Shown: positions 32,841 through 41,968 of the stretch, piece after piece
How the letters are laid out: each line of letters opens with the position of its first letter
Position numbering within the stretch: the first letter of the stretch is position 1
Notes under the pieces: model-generated
The model's input: the letters and a program-made list of their open reading frames with translations, nothing else
Told to the model about the DNA's origin: nothing
Databases searched by the model: none
Position numbers and translations under genes: made by a program
NCBI GenBank assembly: GCA_002398365.1
Contig: DGYK01000063.1
Location: 110,978 to 174,977, forward strand
DNA from: Flammeovirgaceae bacterium UBA5008
GTDB taxonomy: Bacteria; Bacteroidota; Bacteroidia; Cytophagales; Cyclobacteriaceae
DNA: 64,000 nt
Direction: 5' to 3'

Positions 32841-35693
32841 ATGAATAACCTTCCTGACGACTCTCATTTAGACGACCTCGATCCCAAGCAATACATTATT
32901 ATTAAACGGGCTAGGGTCAACAATCTCAAAAATCTTAGTGTAGCCATTCCACGTAACAAACTCGTGGTGATTACCGGATTATCCGGATCAGGCAAATCTT
33001 CTCTTGCCTTTGATACTTTGTTTGCCGAAGGTCAACGCATGTATGTAGAAAGCTTGAGTTCGTACGCGCGGCAATTTTTGGGTCGCATGGAAAAACCTGA
33101 AGTGGATTACATTCGAGGAGTATCGCCTGCTATCGCCATTGAGCAAAAAGTCAACACGCGCAATCCACGATCGACTGTTGGAACTACCACCGAAATTTAT
33201 GATTACCTGAAATTGCTTTTTGCCCGAATTGGTAAAACGTATTCTCCTATTAGCGGACAAGAAGTAAAGCGCGACTCCGTAGCCGATGTAGTCGATTACA
33301 TCAACCGGCAGAAAGAGGGCACTCGCATTATGATTACGTGTCCGTTGCAAATTGCAAAAGGACGAAAAGTGTCTGACGAACTGAATCTTCTGCTTAGCAA
33401 AGGGTTTACTCGAGTGCTGGTGGATGGTGAAGTAAAATTTATTGAAGAACTCGTGGGTGCACCTCCGGCTGAAGGTGAGGTGAAGAAAAAGCCATCTGCG
33501 AAAGCAAAAAAGATAGAAGGCTATGTTGAAATTTTAATTGACCGGGCGGCTGTAAACGCTTCGGATGAAGATTTAACTTTTCGATTGTCTGATTCGGTGC
33601 AGACGGCCTTTTTCGAAAGTCATGGGGACTGTGCTGTGTATGTAGAAGGAGCTGCTAAAAAGAATTTTTCAGACCGGTTTGAGTTAGACGGCATTTCTTT
33701 TACCGAGCCTTCCATTAACCTCTTCAGTTTTAATAATCCATTTGGCGCTTGCCAAACGTGCGAGGGTTTTGGAAAAATTTTAGGAATCGATGAAGATTTA
33801 GTGATACCAGATAAAAGTCTTTCGGTGTATGAAGGCGCGATTGCTCCGTGGCGCGGTGAGGTAATGAGTGAGTGGGCAAAGCCGTTGTTGAAAAATGGAA
33901 TCAAATTTGATTTTCCGGTACACCGACCCTACAGCGAGTTGACACAAAAGCAACGCGATTTAATCTGGAATGGTAATGAATATTTTGAAGGCCTCCACGA
34001 ATTTTTCCGTTACCTCGCTTCTAAAACGCACAAGATTCAGTATCGCGTTATGCTTTCACGCTACCGCGGAAGAACGACATGCCCGGATTGTCGCGGCACG
34101 AAGCTTCGTAAAGATGCGGCTTACGTAAAAATTGCCGATACATCTATTACCGACATCGTGTTGATGCCCATTGAAGAAACGCTGCTGTTTTTTCAAAAGC
34201 TGAAGTTGCCTGTATATGAACAAAAAGTTTCGGAACGCATTTTAACCGAAATCAAATCGCGGTTAGAGTACATGGTGAAAGTGGGGCTCGGCTATCTCAC
34301 GTTAAATCGCGTGACCTCTACTTTGTCAGGCGGTGAGTTTCAACGCATCAAACTCGCTACTTCGCTGGGCAGTGCTTTGGTGGGCTCTATGTATATTATG
34401 GACGAGCCGAGCATTGGCTTGCATCCGCGCGACACTGCGCGTATGATCGAAGTGTTGAAATCACTACGCGACATGGGCAACACGGTGATTGTAGTAGAGC
34501 ACGAAGAAGAAATTATGCGTGCAGCGGATCAAATTATTGATATAGGTCCAGATGCCGGATCGCATGGCGGAAATTTGGTGTTTCAAGGTTCTATAAAAGA
34601 TATCAAAGGAAAAGTGCGGAGCCACACTACCGATTACCTGAGTGGCTCAGAGAAAATTCCGGTGCCTGCTTTGCGCAGAAAGTGGAAAGACTCGATCACC
34701 GTGGTGGGTGCGCGAGAAAACAATTTAAAGAATCTGAAAGTTACGTTTCCGCTAGGTGCGCTGACTGTGGTGACCGGAGTAAGCGGTTCTGGCAAATCTA
34801 CTTTGATTACAAAAATTTTGTACCCGGCAGTTGGCCGATTGAGTGGATCGGTGTCTGAATCTCCAGGCAAGTATGATCAACTGACGGGCGACTTTACCAA
34901 AATCAAACAAGTCGAATTTGTAGATCAGAATCCGATTGGAAAATCATCACGCTCCAATCCGATTAGTTATGTGAAAGCCTACGATGCCATTCGAAATTTG
35001 TATTCCGACCAACCTCTAGCGCAACAACGCGGTTACAAGCCTTCTCATTTTTCCTTCAACGTGGAGGGCGGACGCTGCGAAACCTGCGAAGGTGAAGGTG
35101 AAATCAAAGTAGAGATGCAATTCATGGCCGACATTTTCTTAGAATGTGAGAGCTGTCATGGCAAGCGCTTTAAACAAGAAGTGTTGGAGGTGACCTACAA
35201 AGAAAAATCCATTGCCGATGTGCTGGATATGACGGTGGAAGAAGGATTGGAATTTTTTAAAGACAAGAAGCCCGTGTACGAGCGCATCAAACCTTTGTTT
35301 GAAGTAGGGCTGGGTTATGTAAAGTTGGGACAATCTTCTAATTCACTTTCCGGTGGAGAAGCGCAACGCGTGAAGCTGGCGTCTTTCTTAGGCAAAAATT
35401 CATCAGATGCGGCCGATCATATTCTATTCATGTTTGATGAGCCCACCACCGGTTTGCATTTTCATGATATATCTAAATTATTGAAAGCAATAAACGCCTT
35501 GGTCGATGAAGGACACACCGTGATTGTGATTGAACACAACATGGAAGTAATTAAGTGTGCCGATTGGATCATAGACTTAGGCCCGGAAGGCGGAGAAAAA
35601 AATGGCGGACAATTACTTTTTGCCGGTACTCCGGAAGACATGGCCAAAAAAGGAAAAGGATATACTGCCGAATTTTTGCGAGAGAAAGTTTGA
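32841..35693 (+). CDS. uvrA: UvrABC excision repair subunit UvrA
   Basis: 950 residues from ATG at 32841; the frame is open 17 codons upstream but that is unlike the family. UvrA recognises bulky DNA lesions and loads UvrB. Two ABC modules are complete: Walker A GLSGSGKSS near 55 and GVSGSGKST near 645; signatures LSGGEFQRIKLA and LSGGEAQRVKLA; Walker B IMDEPSIGLHPRD and MFDEPTTGLHFHD. Zinc-finger cysteines are CQTC with CPDC, and CETC with CESC. A lysine-rich insert (EVKKKPSAKAKK) lies in the first part. It looks like a standalone transcript. Confidence 0.97.
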   Translation: MNNLPDDSHLDDLDPKQYIIIKRARVNNLKNLSVAIPRNKLVVITGLSGSGKSSLAFDTLFAEGQRMYVESLSSYARQFLGRMEKPEVDYIRGVSPAIAIEQKVNTRNPRSTVGTTTEIYDYLKLLFARIGKTYSPISGQEVKRDSVADVVDYINRQKEGTRIMITCPLQIAKGRKVSDELNLLLSKGFTRVLVDGEVKFIEELVGAPPAEGEVKKKPSAKAKKIEGYVEILIDRAAVNASDEDLTFRLSDSVQTAFFESHGDCAVYVEGAAKKNFSDRFELDGISFTEPSINLFSFNNPFGACQTCEGFGKILGIDEDLVIPDKSLSVYEGAIAPWRGEVMSEWAKPLLKNGIKFDFPVHRPYSELTQKQRDLIWNGNEYFEGLHEFFRYLASKTHKIQYRVMLSRYRGRTTCPDCRGTKLRKDAAYVKIADTSITDIVLMPIEETLLFFQKLKLPVYEQKVSERILTEIKSRLEYMVKVGLGYLTLNRVTSTLSGGEFQRIKLATSLGSALVGSMYIMDEPSIGLHPRDTARMIEVLKSLRDMGNTVIVVEHEEEIMRAADQIIDIGPDAGSHGGNLVFQGSIKDIKGKVRSHTTDYLSGSEKIPVPALRRKWKDSITVVGARENNLKNLKVTFPLGALTVVTGVSGSGKSTLITKILYPAVGRLSGSVSESPGKYDQLTGDFTKIKQVEFVDQNPIGKSSRSNPISYVKAYDAIRNLYSDQPLAQQRGYKPSHFSFNVEGGRCETCEGEGEIKVEMQFMADIFLECESCHGKRFKQEVLEVTYKEKSIADVLDMTVEEGLEFFKDKKPVYERIKPLFEVGLGYVKLGQSSNSLSGGEAQRVKLASFLGKNSSDAADHILFMFDEPTTGLHFHDISKLLKAINALVDEGHTVIVIEHNMEVIKCADWIIDLGPEGGEKNGGQLLFAGTPEDMAKKGKGYTAEFLREKV

Positions 35694-35748
35694 GGTGGAG
35701 TTTTTTATAGTGAGGTAGTTGCTTACATTGTTTCAAAAAACAACTACT

Positions 35749-36270
35749 ATGGAAAACCAATCCGAGCAACCTGTGCAACCCGCTCCCGCGTTAACCGAAG
35801 AAAAAGTTCTTCAGTATCGGGAAAAACTGAAATTAGAACAAAACTTACCAATGGGCATTGCAGGTGGTGCTGCTGCGGCTGTCGTGGGCGCAGTTGTTTG
35901 GGCGCTTGTTACTGTTAGCACCGGCTACCAAATAGGTTGGATGGCAGTAGGTGTTGGCTTTTTAGTTGGTTATAGTGTTCGCTTCCTTGGTAAAGGACTC
36001 GACAATATTTTTGCAATTGCCGGTGGTGCGCTTGCGTTAGTGGGATGTTTGTTGGGTAATTTTTTCAGCCTAGTAGGTTTCGCAGCAAAGTCAGAAGGCG
36101 TTGATGTATTCGGCATTCTAGGTAGTATAGATTACAGCTTAGTTCCTAGCATCATGATGGAATCGTTTAGCCCGATGGACTTGCTGTTTTACGGAATAGC
36201 TGCGTACGAAGGGTATAAGTTTTCCATTCGCCAAATCACCGAAGAAGAAGTTATTCAAAACTCCAAGTAA
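35749..36270 (+). CDS. Small multi-pass membrane protein
   Basis: 173 residues from ATG at 35749 (MENQSEQPVQPAP). A charged N-terminal helix (LTEEKVLQYREKLKLEQN) precedes four hydrophobic segments (about 36-57, 62-82, 89-116 and a weaker one near 148-158). I recognise no named family. The following NTF2-like gene begins 21 bp downstream and may be co-transcribed. Confidence 0.72.
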   Translation: MENQSEQPVQPAPALTEEKVLQYREKLKLEQNLPMGIAGGAAAAVVGAVVWALVTVSTGYQIGWMAVGVGFLVGYSVRFLGKGLDNIFAIAGGALALVGCLLGNFFSLVGFAAKSEGVDVFGILGSIDYSLVPSIMMESFSPMDLLFYGIAAYEGYKFSIRQITEEEVIQNSK

Positions 36271-36291
36271 GTTGAATACCTCTGTCGCCCC

Positions 36292-36720
36292 ATGAAACGT
36301 TTGCCGAGTTTCGTTTTCATCTTAGCCTTTCCACTCACTTGTTTTGCGCAATTAAAAAGCGATCAAGAAGTTTTGTGGTTATCCAAGAAAAAATTTGACT
36401 GGATGATTCACAAGAAGGTAGATTCACTCGGTTTGGTGTTGGACAGTGATTTAAGGTACGTTCATTCGAATGGGTGGAGTGAAACCAAGCAAGAAGTTTT
36501 AGATGATTTGCTTTCCGGTAAACTCAATTACATAGCGATTGATATTCACACTGCGCAGGTTCGGTTTTACGAACAAACTGCCATTGTGAATGGCACCGGA
36601 AAATTTCAGGTGACCATGAATGGCAATCCGCTGACAATTGAATTGGGTTACACCGAAGTTTATGTGAAGCGACAAGGCAAATGGCTACTGGCTAGTCGGC
36701 ATGCCAACCGAATGCCATAG
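36292..36720 (+). CDS. Exported NTF2-like (DUF4440-type) protein
   Basis: 142 residues with a signal peptide ending TCFAQ. The rest fits the SnoaL/DUF4440 fold: a helix (KKKFDWMIHKKVDSLGLVL) followed by strands DLRYVHSNGWSETKQEVLDDL, AIDIHTAQVRFYEQTAIVNGTGKF and YTEVYVKRQGKWLLASRHANRMP. Members bind small ligands or act as enzymes; no active-site assignment is possible. Confidence 0.82.
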   Translation: MKRLPSFVFILAFPLTCFAQLKSDQEVLWLSKKKFDWMIHKKVDSLGLVLDSDLRYVHSNGWSETKQEVLDDLLSGKLNYIAIDIHTAQVRFYEQTAIVNGTGKFQVTMNGNPLTIELGYTEVYVKRQGKWLLASRHANRMP

Positions 36721-36844
36721 TAAATTGCTTATTTACTCTCGAATTAGTTTAAAATCTTAACATTTCGTTATTCTAAAGATTCACTGAAAACTGAATCGTT
36801 GGAAAGGCGTATTCCAAAAAATTAAAGAATTTCTTTAACAAAAT

Positions 36845-36869
36845 ATATACTAATCCGTATATTAGTTTG
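36845..36869 (+). promoter_or_regulatory. Overlapping inverted repeats at the PadR promoter
   Basis: ATATAC-N6-GTATAT (36845-36862) and ACTAAT-N6-ATTAGT (36849-36866) overlap. The right arm runs into TTAGTTTG (36862-36869), one mismatch from TAnnTTTG, 15 bp before the PadR start at 36885. Probably the PadR operator and promoter. Confidence 0.6.
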
Positions 36870-36884
36870 ACAAAACATATAGAT

Positions 36885-37217
36885 ATGGGCAAAGAGTATC
36901 TCGGTGAATTCGAAGAATTGGTTCTCACCATGGTTGGCATTTTACAAGAAGAAGCCTATGGCAATGCCATTGTGAATGAGATTAAAGAGCGGGTGGGGCG
37001 ATCATGCAACCTCAGTGCAGTACATGTTACGCTCTATCGGTTGGAAGATAAAGGCCTAATCAAATCAAGTATGGGAGGAGCTACCAACGCGCGTGGTGGC
37101 AGGCGCAAGCGAATTTTTACGATCACGAATTCGGGTTTGGCAATGCTCCGAGCCATGAAGGAACAACAAATGCAACTGTGGAAGTTGATTCCTCAGCTAA
37201 AGATAGTTGGGAGCTAA
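36885..37217 (+). CDS. PadR family transcriptional regulator
   Basis: 110 residues from ATG at 36885. The winged helix is typical (EELVLTMVGILQEEAYGNAIVNEIKER, then AVHVTLYRLEDKGLIKS with RGGRRKRIFTIT in the wing). The C-terminal dimer helix is short. PadR pairs of this type precede MacB/FtsX-like permeases in Cytophagales; here the permease starts 74 bp downstream. It probably controls itself and that permease through the inverted repeats upstream. Confidence 0.9.
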   Translation: MGKEYLGEFEELVLTMVGILQEEAYGNAIVNEIKERVGRSCNLSAVHVTLYRLEDKGLIKSSMGGATNARGGRRKRIFTITNSGLAMLRAMKEQQMQLWKLIPQLKIVGS

Positions 37218-37291
37218 CCGGTTCATGGTTTAACAATTCATTTTGAGCTCTGTGCATACATGTTTTCAGTCTGTATTTAAAAATACCCACA

Positions 37292-39907
37292 TTGAAAAAG
37301 AGTAGCCCTACATCATCATTTGCGCTTCGCTTTCTAGCTTGGTTTTGTCCACCAAGTCTTTATGAAAGTATTGAAGGTGATTTGCTTGAACAATTTCAAG
37401 AAGACGCTCAAGCCTTTGGTGAAAAGCAAGCCTATCAAAAGCTTTTTTGGAATGCAATTAAATTTCTTCGACCGGGAATCATTTTGCGGAATAAATTTTC
37501 ACTTAACCTATTCGATCAGTTTATGTTTTTAAACTACTTCAAAGTGGCTTCGCGCGTGATGATACGCAACAAGGCTTTTACATTAATCAACGTATTTGGT
37601 CTTACACTAGGCCTCACAGGAGCTATCTTACTTTTTTTGTGGATTGGGCGCGAATTTACGTACGATCAATTTCATGCCGACAAAGATCGTATTTACAAAG
37701 CGTGGAATCGTGCCACTGATAATGGAAATATCAGTTGCTGGGATGTAACTCCACGTGTGCTCGCACCTACTTTGCAAGAAGGATTCTCTTCGATAGAAAG
37801 CGCGGTAAGTTATGCGAGCTGGGGCGATCAGTTACTGTTTACGGTAGGCGAAAATCGTTTGCTCAAATCTTCTGGCGCCTATACTGATTCAAGTTTTCTG
37901 CACATCTTCAGCTTTCCTTTGCTGAAAGGAGATGCGCACACTGCGCTGCGCGAACCCGCTTCGATTGTACTAACCGAACACTTTGCCAAAGAGTTGTTTG
38001 GTGACAAAGATCCATTTGGAGAAACACTCAACATTGGAGCTTCCGGCAATACATTTCCCTTAAAAATTACCGGCATATTAAAAGATCTGCCCACCAACAC
38101 CGAATTCAAATTTGAATATCTCATTCCATTTCACTTTGTAGACCAACTCCAAGGGGGTATGGAGCGCAACTGGGGCAACAACTCCGTTGCTTCGTATATC
38201 AAACTTAAAGCAGGAAGCAATCTGGAATCCGTCAATCAGCAAATCAAAGACATCGCCAGAAAAAATCGGGGGCAATCTAAAAACATTGACATCTTCTTGT
38301 ACCCACTCACCGAAATGCGTTTGTACTCGAAGTTTGAAAATGGGATCCCTTCCGGTGGTCGAATCGAAATCATTCGCATGCTGGCTATTCTGGGCACCTG
38401 TCTGGTGGTGATCGCCTGCATTAACTTTATCAATTTGAGTACAGCGCGGGCACAAAGAAGAGCTAAAGAAGTAGCCGTGCGAAAAGTGAGTGGTGCTTTC
38501 CGGTTCTCATTGGTCGCACAGTTTTTATGCGAGTCCATTTTAACAGCTGCTGCTGCCGGTATTGTTTCGGTGGGCGTTGCTTACCTCGTACTACCATTAT
38601 TCAGCAATCTGGTTCAACAACCTTTGAAATTAGATATTGCCAGTCCAATTGTTTGGGGTGTTGGTTTAGTTTTCACAATTATAATTGGCGCGTTAGCAGG
38701 CGTTTACCCAGCGTTATATATTTCATCCTTTCAGCCAGTAAAAATCCTGAAGGGTATGAAGTTGTCTGCATCCACAAGAAGCATCACACGGAATTTCTTA
38801 GTAGTTATTCAATTTGGATTTGCCGTGATGCTGGTGATCTCTGCTATTGTTATTCAACGCCAGATCAACTTCGTACAAAACAGAGATACCGGTTATTCAA
38901 AAGATCACCTCCTCTATCAATATATGACAGGTGACTTATCAAAGAATTATTTGGCCTATAAAAATGAATTACTGCAATCAGGTATTGCCGAATCAGTAAC
39001 AAAAACAAGTGCACCAATTACCGAGCGGTGGAGCAATACATCGAGTATTGGGTGGAATGGTAAAGATCCACAAACCAATATTTTGTTCGAACGATTTTAT
39101 ATGGATGAGCATATTTCATCCACAGCCAAATTTACTTTAGTAGAAGGTCGTGATATGGATCTAACGCGATTTCCTTCTGACTCTACTGCCGTTATTATCA
39201 ATGAAACTTCCGCGAAAGCGATGGGCTTTCAACAACCAATTGGCGAACTGATTACTGACAACGGGCAGGAGTGGCATGTGGTAGGCGTAGTGAAAGATTT
39301 TGTTCTTACTTCGCCTTTTCAAAAAGTAGAGCCATTGCTACTATTCGGCTGCAAAAGCGATTGGGCTTTCAATGTTATTCACATTCGGTTAAACGCAAAC
39401 GACAATGCACAGCAAAGTATTGCTAAGTTATCAGAATTGGCAAAGAAGTATAATCCAGGATATCCGTTTGAATATCACTTTGTAGACGTTGAATACGAAA
39501 ACAAATTTGCAAACCTGAAGACTACCCAGTTGATAACTAATATTTTTTCTGCTATTGCCATTATTATAGCAGGCTTAGGATTACTTGGCTTATCAACTTA
39601 CATGATCGAAGTTCGCGAAAAAGAAATCGGCATTCGCAAAGTAATGGGCGGCTCCGTAGCAAACATAACTCAACTATTGACAACGACTTCGTTAAAACCC
39701 ATCTTTATTGCTATTGTATTGTTCAGTCCGTTTGGATGGATGTCCATGAAATGGTGGTTAAACTCATATGCTTATCGCATTGATTTAACCTTTTTGACGA
39801 TCGCATACGCTGCAGCAGCTATCCTATTCATTTCAGTTTCCATCATCAGTGTTCAAGTAATCCGTGCAGCTAAAGCAAATCCAGTGGATACGTTACGCAA
39901 TGAATAA
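37292..39907 (+). CDS. ABC transporter permease of the MacB/FtsX type with N-terminal prefix domain
   Basis: 871 residues from a TTG; ATG is not available close by, and the sequence from here matches the permease-prefix domain (LRFLAWFCPPSLYESIEGDLLEQF, about 12-60). The rest is a duplicated MacB-PCD/FtsX arrangement: a membrane segment (about 98-118), a large periplasmic domain (120-360), three segments (about 370-475), a segment near 505, a second periplasmic domain (530-735) and three segments at the end, with the conserved EKEIGIRKVMGGS near 775. There is no ATPase gene beside it, so the partner ATPase is elsewhere or absent. Substrate unknown. Confidence 0.9.
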   Translation: MKKSSPTSSFALRFLAWFCPPSLYESIEGDLLEQFQEDAQAFGEKQAYQKLFWNAIKFLRPGIILRNKFSLNLFDQFMFLNYFKVASRVMIRNKAFTLINVFGLTLGLTGAILLFLWIGREFTYDQFHADKDRIYKAWNRATDNGNISCWDVTPRVLAPTLQEGFSSIESAVSYASWGDQLLFTVGENRLLKSSGAYTDSSFLHIFSFPLLKGDAHTALREPASIVLTEHFAKELFGDKDPFGETLNIGASGNTFPLKITGILKDLPTNTEFKFEYLIPFHFVDQLQGGMERNWGNNSVASYIKLKAGSNLESVNQQIKDIARKNRGQSKNIDIFLYPLTEMRLYSKFENGIPSGGRIEIIRMLAILGTCLVVIACINFINLSTARAQRRAKEVAVRKVSGAFRFSLVAQFLCESILTAAAAGIVSVGVAYLVLPLFSNLVQQPLKLDIASPIVWGVGLVFTIIIGALAGVYPALYISSFQPVKILKGMKLSASTRSITRNFLVVIQFGFAVMLVISAIVIQRQINFVQNRDTGYSKDHLLYQYMTGDLSKNYLAYKNELLQSGIAESVTKTSAPITERWSNTSSIGWNGKDPQTNILFERFYMDEHISSTAKFTLVEGRDMDLTRFPSDSTAVIINETSAKAMGFQQPIGELITDNGQEWHVVGVVKDFVLTSPFQKVEPLLLFGCKSDWAFNVIHIRLNANDNAQQSIAKLSELAKKYNPGYPFEYHFVDVEYENKFANLKTTQLITNIFSAIAIIIAGLGLLGLSTYMIEVREKEIGIRKVMGGSVANITQLLTTTSLKPIFIAIVLFSPFGWMSMKWWLNSYAYRIDLTFLTIAYAAAAILFISVSIISVQVIRAAKANPVDTLRNE

Positions 39908-40751
39908 ACTTGTCTTTTCGCTTTATATTCTATTTGCGATTACCTGTACAAAAGGGACCGCTCAAGTTATTCGAGGAAAAGTAATAGAAACTGAATCCAA
40001 TACTGCGATTCCGTATGTGAACATTGGTATTATCCATCGTGGGTTAGGTACTGTCTCAAACCAGAATGGCGAGTTTGATCTCGACATTAGTAATGTATCT
40101 ACTGATGATAGTATCAAATTCTCTTCCATCGGATACTTATCAAAACAATTTGTATTGCGTGATTTTATAAATCAGTTTAGTTCCCTGAAATTAAATGAAG
40201 TCAGCTTAACCCCGCATGTAATCGTATTACAGGAAGTAACTATCAACAGCAAAGGCAACAAGCCGCTCACGTTTGGCCATTTGCCTAAATCACGATTTAC
40301 CAAAGCGGGATTTACTGTCAATCGATTGGGTCACGAAATAGGAACATTCTTTGAGCGTGAAGATTCTTCTCTATTAATTTTGGATAGTGTACAACTTAAC
40401 TTCGTTTCATGTACATATGATTCCGTGTTTATTCGCTTAAATGTATATGACGTGCGTGGTGATGAAATAAAAAACATTTTGCCAGAAAACGTATTCGTTC
40501 ACCTCGCCAGAAAAAAAGTATTATCAAAACCCATCATTGATTTGACGCCTTATCAACTAATGATTGGCAAAAAATATCTGATTTCAATTGAGCTTGTTAA
40601 AGACCTTGGAGAGTTGGGATTAAAGTTTTACGCTTCTTTAAAAGTAGACCACAATCCAACTTTATATCGGGCAACCAGTCATGCTCGATGGGAAAAAGCG
40701 ATTCATCAGGGAAAACCCATTGGCATAAGCATCATTGCTTTTGCCCATTGA
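39900..40751 (+). CDS. Carboxypeptidase-regulatory-like (CarboxypepD_reg) exported protein
   Basis: 283 residues from ATG at 39900, which overlaps the permease stop by 8 bp. A signal peptide ends in GTAQ; then a beta-sandwich of the CarboxypepD_reg type (VIRGKVIETESNTAIPYVNIGI, GTVSNQNGEFDLDI, FSSIGYLSKQFVL; about 22-105). The remaining part (120-283) is beta-rich and not recognised. The overlap suggests translational coupling with the permease. Confidence 0.82.
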   Translation: MNKLVFSLYILFAITCTKGTAQVIRGKVIETESNTAIPYVNIGIIHRGLGTVSNQNGEFDLDISNVSTDDSIKFSSIGYLSKQFVLRDFINQFSSLKLNEVSLTPHVIVLQEVTINSKGNKPLTFGHLPKSRFTKAGFTVNRLGHEIGTFFEREDSSLLILDSVQLNFVSCTYDSVFIRLNVYDVRGDEIKNILPENVFVHLARKKVLSKPIIDLTPYQLMIGKKYLISIELVKDLGELGLKFYASLKVDHNPTLYRATSHARWEKAIHQGKPIGISIIAFAH

Positions 40752-40808
40752 CATTCTAAAGAATCAATTCCTAGAATAAATTCCAAAACGATTCCATATA
40801 TTTCCTAT

Positions 40809-41903
40809 ATGGATCAAAATAGATATTTATCACTGGATGTGCTTCGGGGTATCACCGTTACGTTGATGATCATCGTCAATACACCGGGAAATGGAGAGAC
40901 TACATTTGCTCCTTTGCATCATGCCGCGTGGCATGGGTTTACGCCCACCGACTTGGTGTTTCCTACATTTATGTTTGTAGTAGGAAATGCTCTCAGCTTT
41001 GCTATGGGTAAATACGAAGCACTTGGCAATGCAGAGGTATTGAAAAAGATATTGAAGCGCACGTTTATTATTTTCTTGCTGGGATATCTGATGTATTGGT
41101 TTCCATTTGTCATGCTAAATGAGGACGGCAGTTATACGCTTTCCCCGATCAGCAACACACGTATTTTTGGGGTATTGCAACGAATCGCTTTGGGCTACGG
41201 ACTAGGTGCGCTGATTATTCATTTTTGGAAGTTGCGAGGCGCGATGATCTTTAGTGTATTGGCATTGATCACGTATTGGATTATTTTATTCTTTTTTGGC
41301 GACTACACATTAACCGGCAATGCGGTTCTCTTTTTAGACAAATACTTGTTGGGCGAAAATCATTTATATCATGGTGAAGGAATCGCTTTTGATCCGGAAG
41401 GTTTGTTGAGCACATTGCCCGCCATTGTCAATGTATTAGCAGGTTACGTAACCGGAAAATTTATTCAGCAAAAAGGAAATACGTACGAAGCTATTTCAAA
41501 AATGTTGATAGCCGGTGTTGTGTTGATATTCATTGCGCTTTGTTGGGACTTGGTTTTCCCGATCAATAAAAAGTTATGGACAAGTTCATTTGTACTCTTA
41601 ACAGTTGGATTGGATTTAGCTGTGCTGGGAATACTCATCTATGTAATCGATATTGTTAAAGAACAGCGGTGGACTTACTTCTTTGAAGTGTTTGGTAAGA
41701 ATACACTTTTCATTTATCTGTTGTCGGAAGTGGGAATCATTCTCTTGTACTTTTTCAATCGCTACACATGGATATTCGATCATATATTCCTACCTGCCTT
41801 TGGTGGATATGTAGGATCGCTTCTTTTTGCCATTAGCTGGATGCTAATTTGTTGGGCTGTTGGATATCTGTTAGACAAAAAGAAAATCTATATAAAAGTA
41901 TAG
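40809..41903 (+). CDS. Membrane acyltransferase of the NagX/HGSNAT-like (DUF5009) family
   Basis: 364 residues with about ten membrane segments. The start RYLSLDVLRGITVTLMIIVN and the segment HHAAWHGFTPTDLVFPTFMFVVGN are the typical family motifs; the histidines there correspond to the catalytic region of HGSNAT-type transacetylases. In bacteria NagX is placed with N-acetylglucosamine use, but no such genes are nearby. A terminator follows. The family call is firm and the substrate unknown. Confidence 0.88.
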   Translation: MDQNRYLSLDVLRGITVTLMIIVNTPGNGETTFAPLHHAAWHGFTPTDLVFPTFMFVVGNALSFAMGKYEALGNAEVLKKILKRTFIIFLLGYLMYWFPFVMLNEDGSYTLSPISNTRIFGVLQRIALGYGLGALIIHFWKLRGAMIFSVLALITYWIILFFFGDYTLTGNAVLFLDKYLLGENHLYHGEGIAFDPEGLLSTLPAIVNVLAGYVTGKFIQQKGNTYEAISKMLIAGVVLIFIALCWDLVFPINKKLWTSSFVLLTVGLDLAVLGILIYVIDIVKEQRWTYFFEVFGKNTLFIYLLSEVGIILLYFFNRYTWIFDHIFLPAFGGYVGSLLFAISWMLICWAVGYLLDKKKIYIKV

Positions 41904-41943
41904 TCTGCCTTTAATCGGAGAAGTTCCTGATTAAAAGCAGACT
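41902..41943. terminator. Bidirectional hairpin between convergent genes
   Basis: AGTCTGC (41902-41908) and TTTAATC (41910-41916) pair with GATTAAA (41929-41935) and GCAGACT (41937-41943), giving a long, almost perfect stem. T-rich sequence follows in one direction only weakly. It separates the genes ending at 41903 and 41969. Confidence 0.6.
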
Positions 41944-41968
41944 AACTTAATTTTAAAACCAAGATCGC

